Notes: a model not told the origin generated them from the letters alone. Positions 52,604-60,971 are shown, counted from the first letter of the stretch. The stretch is 64,000 bases of DNA from Xanthobacteraceae bacterium (GCA_019746355.1 JAIESC010000081.1:1-64000), one strand, 5' to 3'. Program-made: numbers and translations.

Positions 52604-53811
52604 TCTCGAGAATCTTCTGCTGTCCCATCCGGAGCAGATTGATTTGCCTGAGATTCCTCCCAGAGTTGTCTTGCGATCTGCAACGGATCGACATCTGGGT
52701 TGGCGACGGCCCACCACTCCACCTCCTTACCGGAATGGTGCAGTTGCCGGTGGTGCGTGCGGCAGAGCGGCACGGTGAATTCATCGCTGACCTTGCGGCC
52801 CATGGTGCGGGGCTGCGCGAACTTCAGGTGATGGGCATCCGACGGGGTACGGCCGCACAACAGGCAAGGCTGAGACCGCACATACTCTAAGTGGGCGGGC
52901 TCGCGCCGGCGTTTCGGCCAATCGATCAGCAGCCGCTGCAGCTCCGCCTTCGAGATCTCGGCAGTGGCGGCTCCCTGCGCCTGCTCCGTATCCGCGGTAG
53001 GCTGCAGAGGAGGGGCTTCCGTTTGACCTGTGGGAGGGGTTTCATCCGAACCGGTCGCGTGTGGCCGGCGATCAGACCCTTCAAGTTGTTCGGACCGGTG
53101 CGACGGAACGCCTGGTTCGATCGGTGTAGGGCTTTCGGCGGCGCGTTCTTCTTGCGGAACCGGAGGCGCGTCGGTGTCAGCAGACCCAATGTCTCCATCC
53201 CGCGAACGCCCGTTCGGTTGAGCGGTCTGCGATGCTTCGGGCGGCCTCACCAGATCCGGATCGATCGACACCTTTGGCCGGGCCGGGACATAGTATTGTC
53301 CGTTGGCGCCCAGCCTCTGGGCGGTGCGTCTTCGATGCTCGTCTGCAATCGGAGGCGTGCGGACCGGATTGAAGGTCGCCTCACGCGGCTGCGCCGTCGA
53401 GGTGTAAAGTGACAGCCCAAAGGGCTTGCCGAAGGTGGCGAGCGCCCGCTTGGTGGCATCGGTCTCCGCGGTCTTGAGCGCCCGCTCATGAGTCTCTCCG
53501 GCCGAGGCCCCGTGTGCCTCGCCGGTCCCGTAGCCCTCTCGAACAACGACGCGGTCCTCGGCGCGAACCGTGATGCGGACCTTGGCCACATAGACGGCGT
53601 GATAAGAGCCCCGGTTTTCGCGGCCGAGCACGCATTTGGTCTCCACCGTTTCGCGGTCCCAGCCGTCGAAACCAAAGATGCGGTTGGCTTCGGCAATGGC
53701 GTGCCAGCCCTCGATATAAGATAGCGTCCGGCCCTGGACCTCCCGGCTATGAATGAAACATTCGTCAAGCTTTCGCCGTAACGCATTCACCTGTTGATCA
53801 GAAAAGCCCAT
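52600..53811 (-). CDS. Rad52-family single-strand annealing protein fused to an HNH nuclease-like domain
   Basis: This 403-residue two-domain protein. Residues about 1-145 are a Rad52/Rad22-type annealase: ALRRKLDECFIHSREVQGRTLSYIEGWHAIAEANRIFGFDGWDRET, then HERALKTAETDATKRALATFGKPFGLSLY. After a proline-rich, low-complexity linker comes an HNH-type domain: SQPCLLCGRTPSDAHHLKFAQ, GRKVSDEFTVPLCRTHHRQLHHSG (CxxC and HH/H metal residues). GAGGA lies upstream of the ATG at 53811; the GTG one codon earlier is also in frame. Such fusions are seen in phage- or plasmid-derived DNA of rhizobia. It is one of the accessory-region genes after the LPS operon. Confidence 0.82.
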   Translation of the reverse strand: MGFSDQQVNALRRKLDECFIHSREVQGRTLSYIEGWHAIAEANRIFGFDGWDRETVETKCVLGRENRGSYHAVYVAKVRITVRAEDRVVVREGYGTGEAHGASAGETHERALKTAETDATKRALATFGKPFGLSLYTSTAQPREATFNPVRTPPIADEHRRRTAQRLGANGQYYVPARPKVSIDPDLVRPPEASQTAQPNGRSRDGDIGSADTDAPPVPQEERAAESPTPIEPGVPSHRSEQLEGSDRRPHATGSDETPPTGQTEAPPLQPTADTEQAQGAATAEISKAELQRLLIDWPKRRREPAHLEYVRSQPCLLCGRTPSDAHHLKFAQPRTMGRKVSDEFTVPLCRTHHRQLHHSGKEVEWWAVANPDVDPLQIARQLWEESQANQSAPDGTAEDSRE

Positions 53812-53903
53812 CACTTGGTCCTCACACTAAACTCGGGTTTGGCAAGGCAGAGTTGGGTGCCGGCAATCTCGGCCCGGTTTAGGCTCTGCCAAGAGTTTCC
53901 GCC

Positions 53904-54101
53904 TTATGGTTGTTCGTTGGCTGCAGCAGCCAGCACCATGGCATCACCGTCGTGCGGCAGGATGCCGAGCATAACCGTGACGATCTCATCCAGAGTAGCG
54001 ACAGATTTGTCGGCGCGCTCAACGAATGTCGGTGAAGGACTGCCCAGTTCAGGATGTTGCTGAGCAACATTGGCCGCAATCAATTCGAGCCGAACGGGCA
54101 T
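53904..54101 (-). CDS. Small hypothetical protein, 65 aa
   Basis: The frame MPVRLELIAANVAQQHPELG, then VERADKSVATLDEIVTVMLGILPHDGDAMVLAAAANEQP reads like a small acidic helical protein, and the amino acid use is coding-like. It lies upstream of rad52-hnh on the same strand, but no clear ribosome site precedes the ATG, and a second overlapping frame is possible. No family was recognised. Confidence 0.35.
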   Translation of the reverse strand: MPVRLELIAANVAQQHPELGSPSPTFVERADKSVATLDEIVTVMLGILPHDGDAMVLAAAANEQP

Positions 54102-54229
54102 CGGAGCGGAGGCGGCCAGAATCGGGCAACAGCGACTCTTGGAAAGTCATGGGGGCTCTGCACGGGAATGTTGTCGGTCGAAAGAGCCAGCGCGCTGACA
54201 CGTCGCCGCGTCAGAGCGAAGACTTCGGA

Positions 54230-54711
54230 CTACGGTTGACGCCGAGCCTGCATTTTTGCGTAGACGGCCTCGCAATGGGCATGGAGGTTGTCTCCGCGGC
54301 TGGCGTAGACCTCCTCGACGCCATAGAGGAGAGCGAGCGAGGCTTGGTCATCGAGACTTTCGAGAACGGTGCGCAGCTCGTGGAGCCGGTCGCGCCCTCG
54401 TCTAGTTTCCGCGCGAAAGCGGCCCGGCTCGCGGGCGTGTCGCCAGCGAAGTGTTTGTCGGCGATGTCGGCCCGGAATTCCTCCTGGTCGCCGAGCACGA
54501 CCTGCAGAGCCCCCAGCATGTGGGCCTTGGCATCACAGACGCGGGAGGTGTCGACGCCGTCGGACAGCTGACACAGCAGCTGGAATTGGGCCTGGGTGAT
54601 CCGGCCCGTATCTGCCGCCGCCATCAGCAGGCCGAGGCGGCGCGCCGCGATCGCAAAGGCACGATCGCGGTCGCCACCCGTGAGCTTCGTGAGAAAATCC
54701 GTACTCGCCAT
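54230..54711 (-). pseudogene. Hypothetical gene with an apparent frameshift
   Basis: From the ATG at 54711 (AGGAG 7 bases upstream) the frame reads MASTDFLTKLTGGDRDRAFAIAARRLGLLMAAADTG and continues sensibly to about 54395 (ARKLDEG). There the coding-like text jumps to another frame: GRDRLHELRTVLESLDDQASLALLYGVEEVYASRGDNLHAHCEAVYAKMQARRQP and a stop at 54230-54232. In the original frame the text becomes low-complexity and runs to 54211. One lost or gained base near 54390-54400 explains both. The function is unknown. Confidence 0.65.
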
Positions 54712-54867
54712 CTCGGGGCTCCTTTCCATGGCCTCTGTGACGCACAAAGTGATATAATATGTCACTTTATCGTATGATAGCTGCCGGATCGGGACTGTCA
54801 ATCCTCTGTGAACTGATACTCTTTCGTAGGAGCAATCTAAGGTTAATTCCCGGACGAGAGCCGTTAA

Positions 54868-56061
54868 TTGATGCGATCAAGCCCACCCCCCGACACCCAA
54901 TCGATCTCGATCTCCTGCGCGGACAGCGAGCAAGCGGAGATCGAAGTCGTATCGTCGACTCGGCCGCCAGATTTGACGTGCCCGTATTGCAATTCTGTAT
55001 GTCGCCCGAACGGGTGGCGCATCGTTCGGTTCAGAGACATTCCTCTCGACGGAGTGCCGCGCTTGATCGACTGGCGGAGGCAGCACTACCGCTGCGATCA
55101 ATGCGGCCGAGCTTCAAATGAGAGACATCCCTCGTTCGACAAGAACCATTTCATCACGAGCAGGTTCGCCGAATGGGTGAAGACCGAGGCCGCCACCAAG
55201 AACTTTGCCCAAATCGCGAAACAGGCGGGAATGAACCACGCGCTTTTGCGTCGACTTTTCCATTCCTTCGCGGGCGGGCCGACACCACAAGTCGCCACGC
55301 TGTCCAAGGCATTGGGAATTGCGCGTGTTCGACTGGCTGGTCGTTATCGTCCGCTATTGGCCGACATCTCTGAGCGCAAGGTCGTCAATGTCTTCGCCTC
55401 CGATCACGGGCTTGAATCGTTCCTGGACGAACAGGCTCGTTCGCCGGCAGGGGCCAAGGTTTCCTGCATCGTGCGGGACATCCATTTCGATCTGTTGGGC
55501 CTTTTGACGTCCAGCAAATTGCATCGCCTGTTTCCTTCTTTGCTGCAGACGGTCATCAGCAGCCGCTCCCTGGCCGCCGAGGCCGTGGAAATGATCGTCA
55601 GTTCGTGTGATCCACTATTCAAGCAGTGTGCTGCCGCGGAGGCGAAATCGCCAAAATCAGTTCGCCACTTGTTTTGCAGGAGGAAAAGAGATCTCAAAAC
55701 ATCTGCGCAGTGGCGCGTACAGCGTTGGGAGGAGAAAGCACCGGAACTGCTCAAGATATACAATGAGAAAGAGCAATTTCTGAGTAGCTGGATCGACCGC
55801 GACGGGCTGTCTGGTTGGCCGCGAGCGGTATCGAACGAATCATCTGGGCTTCGTTTCGATGACGTGGCTGATCTTCTCCACGCGAAGCGGAACGAAGTGG
55901 AACCTTGTTTCAATGATGTCGCGCTAGTTGCCTACCAGAGTTGGCTGGAGGACATTCGGAAATATGAGATCAAGGGAACACATAGCTTTGCGGCCGCTCG
56001 CCATGCGCTGCTCATAAAATACGGACGCATTTCAGAGAGAGCCGATGTCAATCCCAACTGA
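54868..56061 (+). CDS. ISL3-like zinc-finger DDE transposase homologue
   Basis: This 397-residue protein has an N-terminal four-cysteine zinc finger in the ISL3 style, CPYCNSVCRPNGWRIVRFRDIPLDGVP with YRCDQCGRAS. A helix-turn-helix follows (FAQIAKQAGMNHALLRRLFHSF), then DDE-like strands VVNVFASDHGLESFLDE and VEMIVSSCDPLFKQCAAAEAK. The third acidic residue is less clear, so catalytic competence is uncertain. No terminal inverted repeats were found by eye, so it may be a fragment of an element or a domesticated protein. Its composition is less GC-rich than the LPS genes, suggesting transfer. Confidence 0.6.
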   Translation: MMRSSPPPDTQSISISCADSEQAEIEVVSSTRPPDLTCPYCNSVCRPNGWRIVRFRDIPLDGVPRLIDWRRQHYRCDQCGRASNERHPSFDKNHFITSRFAEWVKTEAATKNFAQIAKQAGMNHALLRRLFHSFAGGPTPQVATLSKALGIARVRLAGRYRPLLADISERKVVNVFASDHGLESFLDEQARSPAGAKVSCIVRDIHFDLLGLLTSSKLHRLFPSLLQTVISSRSLAAEAVEMIVSSCDPLFKQCAAAEAKSPKSVRHLFCRRKRDLKTSAQWRVQRWEEKAPELLKIYNEKEQFLSSWIDRDGLSGWPRAVSNESSGLRFDDVADLLHAKRNEVEPCFNDVALVAYQSWLEDIRKYEIKGTHSFAAARHALLIKYGRISERADVNPN

Positions 56062-56190
56062 TAAAGCGCTGAGCCGGCAGCAGTGGTCTGATACCCGATG
56101 AAGGAATCTAGCCTCGCTGTCTGTCAGACTATTTGGATCGTTGCTTTTCGCGTGGTCCTTGTCTTGCCGACCGAAAGTTAGACACGTGGA

Positions 56191-56235
56191 ATCATAATCC
56201 GTAGGTCGGAGGTTCAAGTCCTCTCCCCGCTACCA
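56191..56235 (+). tRNA. tRNA 3' fragment, attachment-site scar
   Basis: This 45-base text reproduces the anticodon loop, variable region, T arm and acceptor end of a tRNA with anticodon CAT (ATCATAAT, then GGTTCAAGTCC and CCCCGCTACCA). No 5' half (no D arm, no matching AGCGGGG start) is found before it. It is therefore a displaced 3' end, the usual mark of an integrative element at a tRNA gene. By the usual polarity the element would lie upstream (left) of it, but no intact CAT tRNA or integrase lies in the window. Confidence 0.7.
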
Positions 56236-56258
56236 TTTAACCCTTGTCCAGCCCGGAC

Positions 56259-56295
56259 ACATGGGTGACAGAACGTACCTAAGACATAGGTGACA
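56259..56295. repeat. IS-end-like tandem ACATxGGTGACA motifs
   Basis: ACATGGGTGACA (56259-56270) and ACATAGGTGACA (56284-56295) stand 25 bases apart between the tRNA fragment and the truncated metallo-beta-lactamase gene. Such spaced repeats recall the ends of IS481-type insertion sequences, and the position explains the loss of the gene's 5' end. No transposase is present. Confidence 0.4.
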
Positions 56296-56310
56296 ACCAC
56301 CCACGGATGA

Positions 56311-57312
56311 TCCGATAGCTGCTCGGCCGAGCTCCGGCGGCTTCTCGCCAAGGTGCGGAAGAACAACTTTAAGGCGGTCTGCATCACCCACGTCGATGAC
56401 GATCACTGCAAGGGCTTCGGGGAGTTCTTCTGGCTCCGGCACGCCGTCGCTTACCAGAGCAAGGATCGCACGCCGCTCGACGAGCTTTGGGTTCCCGCGT
56501 GCGTCCTACTTGAGACGGGTCTCACCGATGATGCGCGCCTAGTGCGCGCCGAGGCCATTTATCGCCTTCGCGAAGGCAAGGGCGTGCTGATCTTCTCCCG
56601 GCCGGAGCGGCTCAAGGACTGGACGAAAGCCAACGGCATCGACTACGAGAGCCGCAAGCACCTCATCGTCAACGCGGGCACGCTCGTGCCGGGCTACACC
56701 AAGGAAGGCGCCGCGCGCGCCGAGTTCTTCGTGCACAGCCCGTTCGGCCACCGCCAGAACGACGGTACGATCATCGACCGCAACGGCGACTCCATCGTGA
56801 TGCAGGTCACGTTCCGCGAAGGCGCGCGCGACTCCTACCTCTTCCTCGGCTCGGACGTCGACCACGAAGCACTCTCGCTGATCGTGCAGATCAGCCGCGC
56901 TCACGGCAATGAGCATCGCCTGCTGTGGGACCTGATGAAGCTGTTCCACCACTGCTCCTACAAGTCGCTCAGCCCCGACCGCGGTGTGGACGAGACCAAG
57001 GCGGTGCCCGACGTCAAGTTCTTGTTCGAGACGCAGGGCCGGCGCGGCGGTGTGATCATCTCGCCGAGCTGGCCGATCCCGGCGAAGGGTTCGAAGGAGG
57101 ACAACGACCAGCCGCCGCACCGCCAGGCAGCGGTTCATCACCGCCGCGTCGTCCGCGACCTCGACGGGACTTTCGTCGTGACCATGGAGGAGCCGTCGAA
57201 GGCCGCGCCGAAGCCGTTCGGGTACGAAATCACGGCCTTCGGCGTCGCACTGATTATCGGCGCCCCGATGATCGGCGCCGCGGCCGCGAGCACGGCTCCG
57301 CGCGCAGGCTGA
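56311..57312 (+). pseudogene. ComEC-type metallo-beta-lactamase-fold protein, 5' truncated
   Basis: The frame is open from 56311 (after a stop at 56308-56310), with a possible GTG start at 56353. It begins AELRRLLAKVRKNNFKAVCITHVDDDHCKGF, in which HVDDDH is the HxHxDH-type metal motif. Further motifs follow: HSPFGH, LFLGSDVDHEAL (metal Asp), DLMKLFHHCSYKSLS and the PPHRQAAVHHRRVVRDLDGTFVVT tail, as in ComEC-like hydrolases. About 50-65 residues of the N-terminal half-barrel, including the first beta strands, are missing. The upstream DNA is the tRNA scar and IS-like repeats. It ends one base before the E2-E1-JAB gene. Confidence 0.75.
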
Positions 57313-57313
57313 C

Positions 57314-59605
57314 ATGGCGGTCGAGGACTGGCTTGCGGCGTTTGAGGTCACCGACGCCGCGGGCCTCGGGAACGCTCAGGCGCGCGATGTCCTGGCGTTT
57401 TTGCAGCGCCATGCCTCGGGGTTCGCGACGGTCGTGGAGCTTCGCAAGGACGCCGACCGCGACCTTATTATCGTAGACATGCTAACCGGCGCGCCGCAGG
57501 CGCCGGTCTACCCCATCCTGAAACGCGAGCGGATCGGCATTCTCTTCTACCGAGAGGATCGGCTCCCGTTCGTCGTGATGCTGCGCGACACATTTCCCGA
57601 CACCGAGCATCAGCAAATCGTGCCGGAAGGGTACCCGTTCGTCATCTGCATTGACGACCGCCCGTGGTCGGAAGCAAGGCTGACCTGGACCCCCGCCGAG
57701 TTGGTGGACCGGATTGTGTGGTGGTTCCGCCGGGCGGCGCGCGGCGATTTGCAGGACGCACGCCAGCCGCTCGATCCCATCCTGATGGGGAGCGGCTTGA
57801 GCTTCATTATGGCGCGCTCGATCCTTGACGCTGATGGCGCGCACGATCTTGTCGGCGAGTATGAGCCCACCTTCAGGAGCATGCTGCGCGTCAGGCGCCG
57901 CATTGAGGTTGGCGGCTCCGCGGTAGGAATGGACCCTGTCACGGTCATGGCGTATCGCATCCCGCCCCAGCGCATGGAGCGGATGCGCCGGGCACCCGGC
58001 GACCTCGCAGGCCTTGCAACATGGCTGAATAACCGTGGGGTCGATCTGATCGCCGATCTGCGCACCCGCCTTGCAGATGCGATCGACAAGGGCACGGCCG
58101 CAATGTGGTTGCTCCATGGCCGCACGGCCGTGATCGTGGAAATTCCGATCCAGTCGCCGCGCGATGCGCGCGAGATCGGCGTCGACATGCGGGCCTTCAT
58201 CACTGCGCGATCCGCGGGCGATATCGCGGTCAGCCTCGGCATCGCCCTCAAGCAGCAAGCCTCCAGCGAGGGCAGCCGGGTTGGGTACGTAAAGGCGATC
58301 CCTGCAACGGCGCCAGACATGGCGGGACTCGCGGCTATCGTGGTCCAGCCCGCGGAAGTGAATCTCGAGTTTGAACGTGACCTCTCGACCCGGCTCGCAG
58401 GCCGACAGGCGGTCGACGCGCGCCGCACGGTGTTGGTCGGGGCGGGCGCCATCGGGTCGCAGATCGCTGACAACCTCGCGCGCGAAGGGCGCTTCGAGTG
58501 GACCGTCATCGACGACGACCATGTGCTGCCGCACAATCTTGCGCGCCACACCGCCGTCAGCGCCGATGTGACAAAGCCCAAGGCCGAGGCCGTGGCGGCG
58601 CGCGTGAACGCGATCATTTCAGGCGCGCCGATCGCAGCGCCGATCAACGCCAACCTGTTCAGCACCGGCGCCACGGCAGAAGCCGCGCGTTCCGCGCTCG
58701 ACAACGCAGAGATCATCATTGACACGACTGCTTCTGTGGTGGCGTCGCGGGCTCTGTCTGACGGGCCCTTTGCCGCCCGCCGTATCAGCGCCTTCTTCAA
58801 TCCGACGGGCGAAGCGGCTGTCCTCCTCGCAGAGCCGCATGATCGATCCGTCACCTTGCGCGACCTCGAAGCGCAATATTACGGGCTGTTGTTGCGCACG
58901 CCGCGCCTTGCAGATCATCTCGGCAAGCTGGCTCAGACCGTCGCGTATACGGGTGCGTGTCGCGCCATCACCAACCGGATTCCAGCGTCGCGCGCGGCAA
59001 TCCTCTCGGGCATCGCTGCAAACGGCATCGCTTCGATCGTCGATGGCGACGCCGGCGCCATCCGAGTCTGGTCCTTATCGGCGTCGGGCGAGGTCACTCT
59101 CGACGCACCGGCGCTGGAACCCGTGATCAGCTACTTGGCCAAAGGGTGGACTATCGCGATTGACGCCGGCGTCATTCACCGCACCTACGAGATGCGGCAG
59201 GCCAAGCTTCCGCGCGAGACGGGCGGAATCCTGTTTGGGCTCGTTGATATTCCGGCGAGGTGGATCCATCTCGTCGAGGCGACGCCAGCGCCTTCCGGCA
59301 GCATCGAAGAGCCGGGCCAGTTCGTGCGCGGTATGGAAGGCGTCGATGAGATGATGGAGGAGGTCCAGCGGTTGACGGCCGGACAAATCCGCTACGTCGG
59401 CGAGTGGCACTCCCATCCGCCGCGATATTCGGCACGCCCCAGTGCCGTGGATGGCATGCAACTCGATTGGCTTGCAGCGCTGATGGGGATGGATTCGATG
59501 CCGGGCTTGATGGTGATCGCGGCGGACACCCAGCTCGCCGTTATTCTCGCAAGTGAGCATGCGAAGCGCGCCGACGCTGGATCACCTTCTGGGCGCGCCG
59601 AATGA
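57314..59605 (+). CDS. E2-E1-JAB triple-domain ubiquitin-like conjugation/deconjugation protein
   Basis: This 763-residue protein fuses three enzymes of ubiquitin-like modification. Residues about 1-150 look like an E2 fold with PVYPILKRERIGILFYRE and YPFVICIDDRPW (Cys112, candidate catalytic cysteine). Residues about 365-620 are a ThiF/E1 domain: RTVLVGAGAIGSQIADNLAREGRFEWTVIDDDHVLPHNLARHT (ATP-binding GxGxxG and acidic metal site), KPKAEAVAARVNAI and TGACRAITNRIP (Cys549). Residues 630-750 are a JAB/MPN protease with Glu635 and EWHSHPPRY...PSAVD (His699, His701, Ser710, Asp713). Similar fusions occur in type II CBASS (Cap2/Cap3). It begins 2 bases after the MBL stop. Confidence 0.88.
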   Translation: MAVEDWLAAFEVTDAAGLGNAQARDVLAFLQRHASGFATVVELRKDADRDLIIVDMLTGAPQAPVYPILKRERIGILFYREDRLPFVVMLRDTFPDTEHQQIVPEGYPFVICIDDRPWSEARLTWTPAELVDRIVWWFRRAARGDLQDARQPLDPILMGSGLSFIMARSILDADGAHDLVGEYEPTFRSMLRVRRRIEVGGSAVGMDPVTVMAYRIPPQRMERMRRAPGDLAGLATWLNNRGVDLIADLRTRLADAIDKGTAAMWLLHGRTAVIVEIPIQSPRDAREIGVDMRAFITARSAGDIAVSLGIALKQQASSEGSRVGYVKAIPATAPDMAGLAAIVVQPAEVNLEFERDLSTRLAGRQAVDARRTVLVGAGAIGSQIADNLAREGRFEWTVIDDDHVLPHNLARHTAVSADVTKPKAEAVAARVNAIISGAPIAAPINANLFSTGATAEAARSALDNAEIIIDTTASVVASRALSDGPFAARRISAFFNPTGEAAVLLAEPHDRSVTLRDLEAQYYGLLLRTPRLADHLGKLAQTVAYTGACRAITNRIPASRAAILSGIAANGIASIVDGDAGAIRVWSLSASGEVTLDAPALEPVISYLAKGWTIAIDAGVIHRTYEMRQAKLPRETGGILFGLVDIPARWIHLVEATPAPSGSIEEPGQFVRGMEGVDEMMEEVQRLTAGQIRYVGEWHSHPPRYSARPSAVDGMQLDWLAALMGMDSMPGLMVIAADTQLAVILASEHAKRADAGSPSGRAE

Positions 59606-60828
59606 CGCAGTCTGAACAATCGCCAACGATCGGACTCGCACTGTCTGGAGGCGGCTCTCGCGCCATTGCCTTCCATCTCGGTTGCCTGCGCGCCCTGCAC
59701 GACCTCGGCATTCTTGCACGCGTGAAGGTGCTCTCAACGGTATCGGGCGGCAGCGTGATTGGCGCGCTCTACGCGGCCACCGACGCGCCGTTTCCCGAAT
59801 TCGAAGCGAAGGTGCGCGCCATGCTCGCGCGCGGGTTGATGGTACCCACGGTAACGGCCGCGTTCTCAACCTTGGAGGGCCCGAAGGCGTTCGTATGCGC
59901 CGCCCTCACTGGGTCAATTAACATCGTGTTCGTGATGCTGTCGTGGACGCTGTGGGCGGTCAGCCTCCTCCTGCCATCCCGTTATCGGGGTGCCTTCCGC
60001 ATCGACCACTGGCACCCGCCGATACGCCGCTTTGCGAGCCGAACGACCATTCTCCGCCAGGCGATGGATGATCAGCTCTTCGGCGGCATGCGGCTCGATG
60101 CGTTGGGACCGACGAAGCCCCTCCTTATCATCAACGCTGCGGAGCTTCGTACCGGCTCCGCCTTCTACTTTACCGCCCAGGAATCCGGGTCATGGCGGTT
60201 GGGGCGTCTTGCGCGAGGCGACGTGACGCTCGCGCATGCGGTGACGGCCTCGGCCGCATACCCCATGTTTCTTCCGACGCTCGATCAGGTGTTGCCGTTC
60301 AACAAGCGCGACGGCTCAAGACAAATGGAGCGCGTCTCGCTCTCCGATGGCGGCGTCTATGACAATCTCGGACTCGCACCACTCTGGCCTGACCGCGATC
60401 CTTCGATCAGTCTGAACGTCCAATCTGTAGACACGATTATCTGCTGTCGGGCCGGGTATGGTCTCCGTCATGATCCGCCATCTCAGTTCATGATCGCGAG
60501 AATTAAGAGCTCATTCGCTTCGATCTTCGATCGCGCGCAGAATGCGGCGACCAAGCGTCTCTTCGATCTTCGCGCCCACGGCCGGCTTGCCTCAGTCGTG
60601 ATGCCGTACCTTGGCCAAGATGACGCCCGCCTCAAGTTCAAGCCCGCCGATCTCGTGACGCGCGAAAGTGCTTATGCCTATCCCACAGATTTCTCTGCAA
60701 TGAGTCCCGAATGGGTCGAACGACTAAGCCGACGCGGTGAGCAGCTAACACGAGCGTTGCTCGCGGAGCACGCACCGCACCTCGTGCAGCGGTCAGCGTC
60801 CGAAATGTCGTTGCCGCGGTCAGATTGA
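59602..60828 (+). CDS. Patatin-like phospholipase
   Basis: This 408-residue protein has the patatin core: GLALSGGGSRAIAFHLGCL (oxyanion GGGxR), LSTVSGGSVIGALYA (candidate nucleophile Ser51) and LSDGGVYDNLGLAPLWPD (Asp249 of the catalytic dyad). A hydrophobic stretch around residues 105-125 (VFVMLSWTLWAVSLLL) could sit in a membrane. The ATG overlaps the E2-E1-JAB stop (ATGA), so the three genes are translated together. In CBASS, patatin CapV kills infected cells by membrane damage; this enzyme is of another patatin branch, so that role is only suggested. No regulatory domain is seen. Confidence 0.85.
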   Translation: MTQSEQSPTIGLALSGGGSRAIAFHLGCLRALHDLGILARVKVLSTVSGGSVIGALYAATDAPFPEFEAKVRAMLARGLMVPTVTAAFSTLEGPKAFVCAALTGSINIVFVMLSWTLWAVSLLLPSRYRGAFRIDHWHPPIRRFASRTTILRQAMDDQLFGGMRLDALGPTKPLLIINAAELRTGSAFYFTAQESGSWRLGRLARGDVTLAHAVTASAAYPMFLPTLDQVLPFNKRDGSRQMERVSLSDGGVYDNLGLAPLWPDRDPSISLNVQSVDTIICCRAGYGLRHDPPSQFMIARIKSSFASIFDRAQNAATKRLFDLRAHGRLASVVMPYLGQDDARLKFKPADLVTRESAYAYPTDFSAMSPEWVERLSRRGEQLTRALLAEHAPHLVQRSASEMSLPRSD

Positions 60829-60871
60829 TCGGGGCGAACGATCCAGCTCAAGACTGATAAGCTTTCCGTAG

Positions 60872-60920
60872 AATCCTATTCAGTTCGCGACTGGCAAGGA
60901 AATTGGCCTTTCCTTATCAG
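60872..60920. repeat. Hairpin repeat, copy B (AATCCTAT type)
   Basis: About 44 bases after the patatin stop, AATCCTATTCAG, CTGGCAAGGAAA, TTGGCC and TTTCCTTATCAG form a hairpin with a perfect 7-bp stem. The text parallels copy A at 45273-45320 with a changed but still paired stem. The direct repeat CAGTTxGCGACTGGC follows on the right. Confidence 0.45.
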
Positions 60921-60971
60921 TTGCGACTGGCGACCCTGCCTGGATTCGAAAACCAGACCGCACCACGCAAC

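Noticed and set aside
56160..56235. A complete tRNA gene
   Set aside because: The 75 bases before the CCA end lack a D arm and a 5' acceptor strand complementary to CCCCGCT, so only the 3' part is present.
59602..60828. Calling the patatin a CBASS CapV effector
   Set aside because: The active-site text (STVSGGSV) and general layout differ from CapV, and no CD-NTase is present. It is reported only as a patatin-like phospholipase.
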